Source of the DNA: Bog-473 sp963843365
GTDB lineage: Bacteria > Actinomycetota > Acidimicrobiia > Acidimicrobiales > RAAP-2
NCBI GenBank assembly: GCA_963843365.1
Contig: CAWJKG010000003.1
Coordinates: forward strand, 806,001 to 870,000
DNA length: 64,000 nt
Direction of reading: 5' to 3'
Part shown: positions 56,627-64,000 of the stretch, piece after piece
How positions within the stretch are numbered: position 1 is the stretch's first letter
Layout of the letters: the number at the start of each line of letters is the position of its first letter
Made by a program: the position numbers and the translations under genes
The notes under the pieces: generated by a model
Database searches by the model: none
Seen by the model: only the letters and a program-made list of their open reading frames with translations
Told to the model about the DNA's origin: nothing

Positions 56627-57639
56627 GCCCGGAGCGCCAGTGCGCTCAGGACGGCGGCGAAGAGCGCAAGCACCCCGATCTCCGGAAGCACCGCCCCGAG
56701 TCCTTCGTGGTCGTAAATCAACTTCACGAAGGCGTCCATGGCCCAGGCCTGCGGGACGACGTGGCCGATGGCCCGCACGGCCGGGGCCACCGAGGCGAGC
56801 GAGTACATGCACCCGCCCAGCATGCCGCCGATCACCCCGAGGACCACCGCCAGTGAGATGGCCTGCTCCTCGGAGCGCGAGCGCATGCTCACGAGCGCGG
56901 ACGCGCCGGCATAGGCCAGCGACAGCGTCGCCAGCACGAGGAACACCGCGACCGGGTCCCCCCAGTGCACGCCGAAGAGCACACGACCGACCACCAGCAA
57001 CCCGGCGCACTGCACCGCGGCGACGCAGAGGCTCGTCCCGATCAGCGCCGCCACGACCGCGCCCGTACGCACCGGTGCCGCCGCCACGCGCTGCAGCAGG
57101 CCCAGCCGGCGCGACTCGACGACGCCCGAGGAGAGGAGCAGTACCGTGATGCCGAGGAAGAGGACGAGGTCCGCCGGGGCCACATAGGAGAAGGGACTGA
57201 GGGGAGCGGGCACGTCGGCGCGCGCCAGCGTCACGTCCGTCACGGTGGTGTGCGTGCCCTCGGCCGTCATGAGATCGAGGAGGGCGACCACATCCGTGCG
57301 CGCCTGAATGGCGCTCGCCGACGCCGACTCGCTGACGAAGTCCACGCGCAGCGCGCCCGCAGCAGCGGGCAGCCCGACGAGCCCGGCCACCACCCGGCCC
57401 CGCAGGATGTCGTCGGCCAACTGGGCCCGGTTGGGCTCAATGCGCACTTTGAGGTCGCCCGTATGGGCGACCAGCTGCACGAGGCGCGGGGAGGGATGGA
57501 CCAGGCCGACAGGCTCCCTGGGGCTCCCGGCCAGCAGTCCCGTCACGAGGATGAAGAGCACCGGGAACAGCGTGGCCACGAGGAGGAGCCGGCGGTCGCC
57601 GACCGCACGCTGCAGGTTGACCCGCACAATGGGGATCAC
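56596..57639 (-). CDS. ABC-2 type transporter permease, second subunit
   Basis: 347 residues: one N-terminal membrane helix, an outer loop of about 150 residues, then five or six helices with LFLGITVLLLSSGVVESRRLGLLQRV and LGVIGGMLGGCMYSLASVAP, typical of ABC2_membrane_3 proteins. Start GTG 57639 overlaps the stop of the first permease (GTGA). Confidence 0.85.
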   Translation of the reverse strand: MIPIVRVNLQRAVGDRRLLLVATLFPVLFILVTGLLAGSPREPVGLVHPSPRLVQLVAHTGDLKVRIEPNRAQLADDILRGRVVAGLVGLPAAAGALRVDFVSESASASAIQARTDVVALLDLMTAEGTHTTVTDVTLARADVPAPLSPFSYVAPADLVLFLGITVLLLSSGVVESRRLGLLQRVAAAPVRTGAVVAALIGTSLCVAAVQCAGLLVVGRVLFGVHWGDPVAVFLVLATLSLAYAGASALVSMRSRSEEQAISLAVVLGVIGGMLGGCMYSLASVAPAVRAIGHVVPQAWAMDAFVKLIYDHEGLGAVLPEIGVLALFAAVLSALALRAYARTVYSPG

Positions 57640-58706
57640 GGCGTCACCAGGCGGCGCACGCGGGCCAGGGCCAGGCCGCCGGTCACCACGGCGATCAGGC
57701 AGAGGACGAGGAACGGGCCGATGACCGAGGAGGTCGGGTCGTGCAGCAGGGCCAGGCGCCCGAATCCCACCAGGGCCCACCCGTTGGGCGTGCCCAAGCT
57801 GAGCACCTGCAGCGCTTCGGGCAGCGATCCCGGGGGGAGGAGATTGCCTCCGAGCAGCGCGAGAAGGATGCCGAAAATCAGGGAAGCGGCGAACGCCTCC
57901 TGGGGAGATCGGGCGAAGGACGTCAGGAAGGCGCCCAGGCCGCACATGGCGGCGGTGGCAGCGACACACAGCAGGAGGACGCCGAACGGCGCGCCCCAGT
58001 CGGCGCCGAAGGCGACGGCGGTGACACCCCACACGATCAGGATGGACGTCAACCCGGTGGCGCCGATCGCCAGCAGCTTCCCCCACACAATGGCGCGTGG
58101 CCGCAGTGGGGAGACGGCCAGCCGGGCCAGGGTCCCGGTCGAGCGCTCCACCAGGAGTGAGCGCATGCCAAGGCCGCTCCCGATGAAGAGGAAGACCACG
58201 GCGATCGACGGTGCGAAGTAGTCCAGCACGGCTTTGCCCCCGTTGCCGAGTGTGCTGGCCGAGACCGACAGGCGTGCGGTGTCGGTGGCGGTGCCGGGCG
58301 CCAGGGCGCCGGCGTAGAGCCGGCTGGCCAGGCCCGCGGCCAGAGACTCGGCGTACTGCTGTCCGGTCAGCGCTCCGGTCCGGTCCACCACCTCGAACCC
58401 GGGGGACGGTGTGGCGCCCGGCGCCACCATCGGGATCACGAGGTGGGACAGGGGATGGGGGCCTCGTCGCACGACCACGCCTCCCGCCAGCGCACCGTCG
58501 GCGACCCCTCGCGTCACCGCCGCGGCGTCGGGGACCAGCCGGACCTCCACGCTGTCGGGGAGCTGGCTGGCGAGTGCCGCCGCCCGCAGCAAGGCGGGGG
58601 AGGCGCCCGACACCCCGATCGGGAGTGGGGCGGTCGAGGCGTTCCCGGCGAAGGCGAAGCCGAGAATGGCCGCGATGGCCACCGGTGCCACCAGGCAGGT
58701 GATCAC
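57636..58706 (-). CDS. ABC-2 type transporter permease, first subunit
   Basis: 356 residues with the same plan as the next gene: an N-terminal helix, a large outer loop, and five to six helices (VVFLFIGSGLGMRSLLVERSTGTLARLAVSPLRP is the diagnostic segment). An in-frame extension upstream (LTTLVITVNELRRRLRDRS) looks like the usual cytoplasmic start of such permeases but has no ATG or GTG, so the true start may be CTG near 58748 or the frame may be broken there. No ATPase gene is adjacent. Confidence 0.82.
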   Translation of the reverse strand: MITCLVAPVAIAAILGFAFAGNASTAPLPIGVSGASPALLRAAALASQLPDSVEVRLVPDAAAVTRGVADGALAGGVVVRRGPHPLSHLVIPMVAPGATPSPGFEVVDRTGALTGQQYAESLAAGLASRLYAGALAPGTATDTARLSVSASTLGNGGKAVLDYFAPSIAVVFLFIGSGLGMRSLLVERSTGTLARLAVSPLRPRAIVWGKLLAIGATGLTSILIVWGVTAVAFGADWGAPFGVLLLCVAATAAMCGLGAFLTSFARSPQEAFAASLIFGILLALLGGNLLPPGSLPEALQVLSLGTPNGWALVGFGRLALLHDPTSSVIGPFLVLCLIAVVTGGLALARVRRLVTP

Positions 58707-58826
58707 GGCGGAGCGGTCGCGCAGGCGCCGGCGCAGCTCGTTGACCGTGATGACGAGGGTGGTCAGTCGGCGCGCTCCAGGGCTCGATGCCGGGTCTTCA
58801 CCGCCGAAAAACTAGCTTTGCCTGCG

Positions 58827-59288
58827 GTGATCACGCTCGAGCCCGTGGGGTACGTCGTCGGCGGCCGCGCCGAGCCCATCGACGACGACTGGGGCGCGGT
58901 CGAAGCAGTCATCGCACTCGACGAGGCGCACTTCGGCCCGGACGCGGTCGCCGGGTTGGCGGCGTTCTCGCACCTGGTGGTCGTGTTCCAATTCCATCTG
59001 GTCGACCCGGCTGACGTGCAGACGGGGGCCCGCCACCCGCGGGGCAATCCGGAGTGGCCCGAAGTGGGGATGTTCGCCCAGCGGGCCAGAATGCGTCCGA
59101 ACCGCCTGGGCGTCTCGACGTGCGCCCTGCGCGCGGTCGAGGGGCTGGCGCTGCGCGTCCGGGGCCTCGATGCCCTGGACGGATCACCGGTGCTCGACGT
59201 CAAGCCCTACATGCGCGAGTTCGAACCGCCCGCGGCCGCCGTGCGGCAACCGGACTGGGCCACCGAGCTCATGCGCGGGTACTACTGA
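58827..59288 (+). CDS. TrmO-like tRNA methyltransferase family protein
   Basis: 153 residues. The TsaA/TrmO (UPF0066) barrel: LEPVGYVVGGR, then FSHLVVVFQFHLVD, TGARHPRGNPEWPEVGMFAQR, and RPNRLGVSTCAL, ending with VLDVKPYMREFE. TrmO methylates N6-threonylcarbamoyl adenosine in tRNA using SAM. GTG 58827 is the start. Divergent from the permeases. Confidence 0.85.
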   Translation: MITLEPVGYVVGGRAEPIDDDWGAVEAVIALDEAHFGPDAVAGLAAFSHLVVVFQFHLVDPADVQTGARHPRGNPEWPEVGMFAQRARMRPNRLGVSTCALRAVEGLALRVRGLDALDGSPVLDVKPYMREFEPPAAAVRQPDWATELMRGYY

Positions 59289-59338
59289 CCCCCAATGGGT
59301 GGGACCACGCGCCGGGAACGGCCGTGTAGCGTGCGCTG

Positions 59339-60983
59339 ATGCCCTCGCCCAATATCTTGCTCATCATGACGGACGAGGAGCGCTATCCCCCTCCGTACGA
59401 GGACGCGTCCATGGCGCGCTTCCGCAGGGAGCAGCTCGGCGCACGCGAGTCGCTGCGCGAGGGCGCCCTGGAGTTCCACCGGCACTACGCCGGCTCGACC
59501 GCCTGCCTGCCCAGCCGGACCACCCTCTTCACGGGCCAGTACCCGTCGTTGCACGGCGGGACGAACACCGACGGCATGGCCAAGCACGCCAACGACCCGG
59601 CTATGGAATGGCTCGACCCCAATTCGGTGCCCACGCTCGGGGACTGGTTCCGGGCCGGTGGCTACGAGACGCACTACCGGGGCAAGTGGCACATTTCACA
59701 CGCCGACCTGTTGATCCCCGGGACGCACGAGGGGCTCATGGCATCCGACGACGCCGGGCGGCCGATCCCCGCCGCGGTGGCGGCCTACAAGGGCGCCGAC
59801 CGCCTCGACCCCTACGGGTTCTCCGGCTGGATCGGCCGCGAGCCCCACGGCGCCGCCAAGTCCGACTGCGGGGCGATGCGTGACGGCGTCTTCGCCGAGC
59901 AGGTCATCGAGCTCTTCGCCGAGCTCGCCGCCGCCGCGCCGCGCCGGTCCGTGGTTGGCGGTGGCTTCCTTCGTCAATCCGCACGACATCGCGTTCAACG
60001 GCTGGGCCTGGGAGGCGTTGCTCGGCTTCAGTCCCGTTGACGACGACACGCTGCCCTCCATCCCCGAGGCGCCCTCGCAGTCCGACTCCTTCGCCGGGCG
60101 GCCCGCCTGTCAGGAGGCCTTCGTCAAGGCATGGCCCGAGATGCTCTACGAGCAGTCGGCCGACGAGGCCTACCGACGGCTGTACTACTACCTGCACAAG
60201 CTGGTGGACCAGGCGATCGGGCGCATCCTCACCGCCCTGGAGGACTCGGGCATGGCCGACGACACCGTGGTCGTGTTCACCTCCGACCACGGTGATCTCC
60301 TCGGCGCCCACGGCGGACTGATGCAGAAGTGGTACAACGCCTACGACGAGGCCATCCGAGTCCCTCTGCTCGTGCGCGGGCCCGGCATCGCAGTAGTGCC
60401 GGAGGGGGTGCACACGCCGACCAGCCACGTCGATCTGCTGCCGACGCTGTTGGGCCTCGCCGGTATCGACGTCGAGCGGGCGGCCGCGGCCGTCGCCGTG
60501 GAGCACGACGAGACGCAGCCGCTGCCGGGCCGCGATCTCAGCCCCGTCCTCCGCGGCAACGCGACCGCCGAGTCGCTGGCCGAGCCTCTGTACTTCATGA
60601 CCGAGGACGATGTCGGCCGGGGCCTGTCGCGTCTGGGCATGGTGAGCGGCCAGGAGTACCAACCGGTGCCCTACCCGTCGCACGTGGAGTCGGTGATCAC
60701 GTCCTTGCCGACCGGCGACGGCGAGACGGCCGAGCTGTGGAAGCTGAACCACTACTACGAACGGCTCGACGACTTCGACCGGTCCCACGGGCTGCCGATG
60801 AACCCCTTCGCATCGCCCGCAGCCGAGTCGGGATGGGAGTTGCACAACCTGACGGCAGATCCCGAGGAGCGGCGGAACCATGCCGCCGACGAGCCGGACG
60901 TGGCGCGCAGGCTCCGCGCCGTGCTGGACGAGCAACGCGAGGCCAAGCGGCGTCTCCCGCAGTTGCGGAACGTGACTGTCTGA
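59339..60983 (+). CDS. type I sulfatase, one frameshift
   Basis: About 547 residues after joining. LLIMTDEERYPPPYED begins with the metal-binding Asp pair; the formylglycine signature is ACLPSRTTLFTGQYP (CxPSR), in which Cys would be converted to formylglycine. Then YRGKWHISH, VVFTSDHGDLLGAHGG with the metal Asp-His pair, and ISHVD-type THVDLLPTLLGLAG. The frame moves by one near 59955, between ELAAAAP and WLAVASFVNPHD. It lacks a signal peptide, so it is probably cytoplasmic. Also possible: phosphonate or carbamoyl hydrolase of the same superfamily. Confidence 0.87.
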
Positions 60984-61079
60984 CGGCGTCGGTCCGGCGG
61001 TGGCTATCCCACTCCGGCACGACTGGCATAGGGATCTTGCCGCCTTCGGCAATTCGTTTCGATCACTGAGCCGGCGCCG

Positions 61080-62810
61080 TCACGTGGTTCCGGTGGTACG
61101 AACCGCTGGGGTGCCGTTCGGACACCACAGGTTGCCAGGCACGCCGGCACACGGATTGGGCATGGACGACAGCGTAGGGAGAGGCTGCATGACGACAGCG
61201 GTGGCCTGGGGGTAGTGAGCCGAGGAGCAGGCGGAGCCGCTCAACAGTCCGGCGTCGCATTCCAACTGGACGGCCAGGTTCGCGTCGGTGTTCGTGCCGA
61301 AGAGGCCGACGCGGGGAGTCAGGGTCCCGCAGCTGGCCGGGGTCTGCCCGGGATGCCCGTCCTCGGCGTTACCGCTGGTGGCCGGCCCGAGCAAGTGGGA
61401 CAGCGAGGCGTCGTACTCGACGTTGCCCGAGAAGCAGTTCACCGGCCGACCGCCTCCGGCGATGAGGTTGGCGTAGTCGGCGTTGCCGGGGTTGGCGAAG
61501 AACCCGTTCCCCGAGAACGTGTTGTTGGACAACATGCCTCCCCAGGGGTCGTAGAGGCAGCGCAGACCGGAGATCTTGAGGGATGTGGCGACGATTCCTC
61601 CGGTTCCTCGGCACGTCCGGCCGTCGGAGGTGAGATTTCCTTCGGGATACGGGACGAAGGCCATCCCCCAGGCGCCGTTGTCGATGAAGGTGTTGTTGGT
61701 GATCGTGTCGTAGCGCCCGCCGGAGATCGTCATCCCGGTTCCGGTCGGCCCAAGCCCGGCCGTGCCCGAGATCGGGACGTTCGGATTGTTGTTGTTCTCC
61801 AAGGTGTTGTGAGTGAACACCCAGCACCGGGTCCTCGAGCCTGCGCCGGTGCAACGCCCGTCCTGGGGCGGAGGGGGGTCACCAGTGAGAGCGGTATTGG
61901 TGTCGAAGCCCTCCTTGTTGTTGTCGAACATCGAGTTCTCAACGATGATTCGGCCGCCAGAGTTCGTTCCCGAATACCCGAGCGCGTTGTCCTCCATCCA
62001 GGCGTGGTCGATGGTCACGTTGCAGACCCGCTGGCAGGCCCCCACGTACATTCCCGAGTCGGAGAAATTGTTGGCGTAGAGGTTGCTCAAGGAGGCGGGG
62101 CCCGTGGAGTCGGAGGAGAAGATCCCGTAGAGGGCGCACGTGGCGCACACACTTGGATTCTTTGGATCGCTGCCTTTGAAGTAGGTGGATGTCGCCGTCA
62201 GGTAGTTCCCGACATACCCCTTGAGGCCGATCTTGGACGAGCCCGAGCCGCCGTTCCACCAGATCTCGTTGCCGGCATTGCCGCTCCCGGCCAGGAAGTT
62301 GCACACGGTCAGGTTGTCGACGCTGACCCCATTGGCCTTCCAGATCAGGATCCCGTTGCGCCCCTTCCCACCCAGCGTGTTCTGATTGGAGGCCGCCGAA
62401 CTGCACGGTGTCGATGCCTTGGACAGAGTGCCGTCGACGATCACCGAGTTGCGGTTCATGCCGCGTAGATGGATCCGCGGTGTGGTGATGTCGACACCGC
62501 CGTACCAACCGTCGGAGACGTCCGAGGCACTCGGCGCGTCGGCCCCCATGTCTCCTGTTTCGTGGTAGTCGCCCGGGGCGATCAGGATCCAGTCGGAGGG
62601 TTTGGCGGCATCCACCGCGGCTTGGATGGTCTTGAAAGTCGACGATTTCGGCGTGGCTATGCCTCCGAATGCCCCGACGTAGAGGACGCGCGGTCCGTTG
62701 GTCGCTGCCGAGGCACCACCGGTCACGACGATGCCGGAAAGGGCAACGAGCGGAATGATTCCGACGCAGAGCACCTTGAGGCTACGAATCCGACGATGCG
62801 CGCGTTTCAT
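61080..62810 (-). CDS. secreted right-handed parallel beta-helix protein
   Basis: 576 residues. A signal peptide (VLCVGIIPLVALSGIVV), then STFKTIQAAVDAAKPSDWILIAPGDYHETG, the start of a pectate-lyase-like beta helix, then many short strands rich in Asn and Gly (THNTLENNNNPNVPI, NNTFIDNGAWG). About twelve Cys suggest disulfides. Function might be polysaccharide binding or cleavage; no catalytic residues are recognised. Start ATG 62808-62810. Confidence 0.82.
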   Translation of the reverse strand: MKRAHRRIRSLKVLCVGIIPLVALSGIVVTGGASAATNGPRVLYVGAFGGIATPKSSTFKTIQAAVDAAKPSDWILIAPGDYHETGDMGADAPSASDVSDGWYGGVDITTPRIHLRGMNRNSVIVDGTLSKASTPCSSAASNQNTLGGKGRNGILIWKANGVSVDNLTVCNFLAGSGNAGNEIWWNGGSGSSKIGLKGYVGNYLTATSTYFKGSDPKNPSVCATCALYGIFSSDSTGPASLSNLYANNFSDSGMYVGACQRVCNVTIDHAWMEDNALGYSGTNSGGRIIVENSMFDNNKEGFDTNTALTGDPPPPQDGRCTGAGSRTRCWVFTHNTLENNNNPNVPISGTAGLGPTGTGMTISGGRYDTITNNTFIDNGAWGMAFVPYPEGNLTSDGRTCRGTGGIVATSLKISGLRCLYDPWGGMLSNNTFSGNGFFANPGNADYANLIAGGGRPVNCFSGNVEYDASLSHLLGPATSGNAEDGHPGQTPASCGTLTPRVGLFGTNTDANLAVQLECDAGLLSGSACSSAHYPQATAVVMQPLPTLSSMPNPCAGVPGNLWCPNGTPAVRTTGTT

Positions 62811-63067
62811 CACTCACCCCCCGCTTGCTCGTGTCCGCGACACGCTAGACGCATCGAACGACGAGGACACGTACTCAACATCGCTACAGCCAAGAGGTGC
62901 CCCGAACGCCGGGACGGGGGTGACCCGTACGGCACCATGGGGCTACCCAACTGGGTGACCCAAGCCACCGAGTCGAAAACGATCGCGATCGTGGCAGACC
63001 GGCACCTCGGTGTCACCCACGAATCGGGGGTGGCGTGTGCCACCCCCGCTCGCTCTGTCGGGCCGCC
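62811..63067. other. intergenic region
   Basis: 257 bp. No convincing feature; it should contain the promoter of the beta-helix gene. Confidence 0.4.
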
Positions 63068-64000
63068 TTAGCTGTACGTCGAGTGCGTCGTTGTAAAGCT
63101 CGGGTTGTTGCTGCCGGGGCCGAGGTAGTTGGCTGGGGCGACCAAGACGCCTGGCAGGGTGTCCGGGAGCATGAGGCCCGGGTCGGAGTTGCTCGAAAAG
63201 GCGCTGTTCACGACCATCGTTGGTCCGTTCCACACGAGCATTCCACCAGCCGTGGTGCCCGCGGAGTTACCTGTCACGACGCTGTGGTTGATCTTCATCG
63301 GCCCGCCTCCAGCAAAGATGCCTCCGCCAACGAATACCGCACTGTTGGCTCGAATGACGGAATAGTTGAGTGTCGTCAGGTCCGTGTTGGACGGCCCGCT
63401 GGACAGGCCCCCACCGTTGCCGAAGAATTGCCCCCCTGCAGTGGAAGCGTTGTTCGAGACCAAGGTCACGTTGAGCGTTGCCGTACCGTTGTTCTGAATA
63501 CCGCCGCCGCTTCCGCCAGTGTTACCTGACACGGTCGAAAAGTTGAGCGTCGCCGTGCCCCCATTCTGGATCCCGCCGCCGGTACTGCCACTTGTGTTAC
63601 CCGACACCGCCGAAGCAATGAGCGTCGCCGTGCCCTCATTGTCGATCCCGCCGCCGTTGTTGAAGGTGCCAGCTGTGTCACCCGAGACAGTCGAACTGAT
63701 GAGCGTCGCCGTGCCGTTGTTCTCGATCCCACCCCCGTTGCCATTGCTGGCTGCGTTACCCGACACCTTCGAACTGATGAGCGTCGCCGTGCCGTTGTTC
63801 TGAATACCGCCGCCGCTTCCGCCAGAGGTGTTACCCGACACAGTCGAACCGTTGAGCGTCAGGGTGCCTTGTAGGTCGTTGTCGATGCCACCACCGTCAC
63901 CACTAGGCCCCCCGACGTTGTTCGAAACGGTGGAATTGTTGAGGGTCAGGCTGGTCGAACCCGTGCAGAGACCGAAGGACTCGAAGCCAGCGTTGCCGCC
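63068..64000 (-). CDS. beta-helix repeat surface protein, N-terminus cut by the window edge
   Basis: The gene enters from the right edge in frame; 310 residues of its C-terminal part are seen. It consists of about eight units of 22-30 residues such as GGGIQNNGTATLISSKVSGN, turns of a right-handed beta helix (polymorphic-membrane-protein or autotransporter-like repeats). After these come FFGNGGGLSSGPSNTDLTTL and a last section without repeats. The full length is unknown. Likely secreted or surface bound, by analogy. Confidence 0.82.
   Translation of the reverse strand, partial: GGNAGFESFGLCTGSTSLTLNNSTVSNNVGGPSGDGGGIDNDLQGTLTLNGSTVSGNTSGGSGGGIQNNGTATLISSKVSGNAASNGNGGGIENNGTATLISSTVSGDTAGTFNNGGGIDNEGTATLIASAVSGNTSGSTGGGIQNGGTATLNFSTVSGNTGGSGGGIQNNGTATLNVTLVSNNASTAGGQFFGNGGGLSSGPSNTDLTTLNYSVIRANSAVFVGGGIFAGGGPMKINHSVVTGNSAGTTAGGMLVWNGPTMVVNSAFSSNSDPGLMLPDTLPGVLVAPANYLGPGSNNPSFTTTHSTYS
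63460..64000 (-). repeat. tandem 66-78-bp coding repeats
   Basis: Repeats of AACGGCACGGCGACGCTCAT-type units recur about every 66-78 bp in the gene above, diverged from each other but often identical over 15-20 bases, so slippage or recombination is likely. Confidence 0.75.

Overview
The window is high-GC DNA from what looks like an actinobacterium, most likely Acidimicrobiia or a close relative; this is inferred from gene content, not proven. Support comes from the divergent lexA / LysM cell-division-inhibitor / nrdR arrangement with actinobacterial SOS boxes, a class E sortase, two L,D-transpeptidases (one with 42-residue GYWLVASDGGIF repeats, a pattern I associate with Acidimicrobiia), an RskA-type anti-sigma factor, F420/flavin-style oxidoreductases and many GTG starts with 1- or 4-base overlaps between genes.

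Layout. 0-8.4 kb: end of an ECF sigma gene and its anti-sigma factor, DNA repair and SOS genes (Fpg/Nei glycosylase, lexA, LysM inhibitor, nrdR, PIG-L deacetylase, a shattered dinB). 8.4-13.3 kb: sortase, L,D-transpeptidase, glnD, tRNA-Cys. 13.4-18.6 kb: a copper / cytochrome-oxidase assembly block (ctaG, sco1, a large Met-rich membrane protein) divergent from a BlaI-type repressor and an M56 peptidase, with TACTAC operators between them. 18.7-24.8 kb: small stress-type proteins, a secreted GH92 glycosidase, an exonuclease, a phytanoyl-CoA dioxygenase and tRNA-Val. 24.9-36.7 kb: an accessory-looking mix of short metabolic genes, an MFS exporter, a TMEM175-like channel, hydrolases. 36.7-51.1 kb: flavoprotein monooxygenase, kinase, cell-wall transpeptidase, carbonic anhydrase, CoA-transferase, acyl-CoA dehydrogenase, rpiA and a cytochrome P450. 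51.18-54.18 kb: a complete 3.0-kb transposon. 54.2-64 kb: haloalkane dehalogenase plus Baeyer-Villiger monooxygenase, an ABC-2 permease pair, TrmO-like protein, sulfatase and two secreted beta-helix proteins, the last running off the right edge.

The most notable object is the transposon at 51178-54178. It has 20-bp terminal inverted repeats (19/20 identical) and a perfect 8-bp target duplication GCCAGCCG. Its DDE transposase carries an N-terminal SWIM zinc finger, and it brings its own divergent promoter, palindromic operators, two zinc-ribbon proteins and three unrecognised proteins. It sits between a P450 gene and a dehalogenase-monooxygenase pair, within about 55 bp of the P450 start codon.

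A caution applies to the whole window. About 15 otherwise convincing genes carry one or more frameshifts (six in dinB, about four in DUF2252). Most are single-base shifts, so sequencing or assembly error is the simplest explanation, and the frameshifted genes are described as their reconstructed products.
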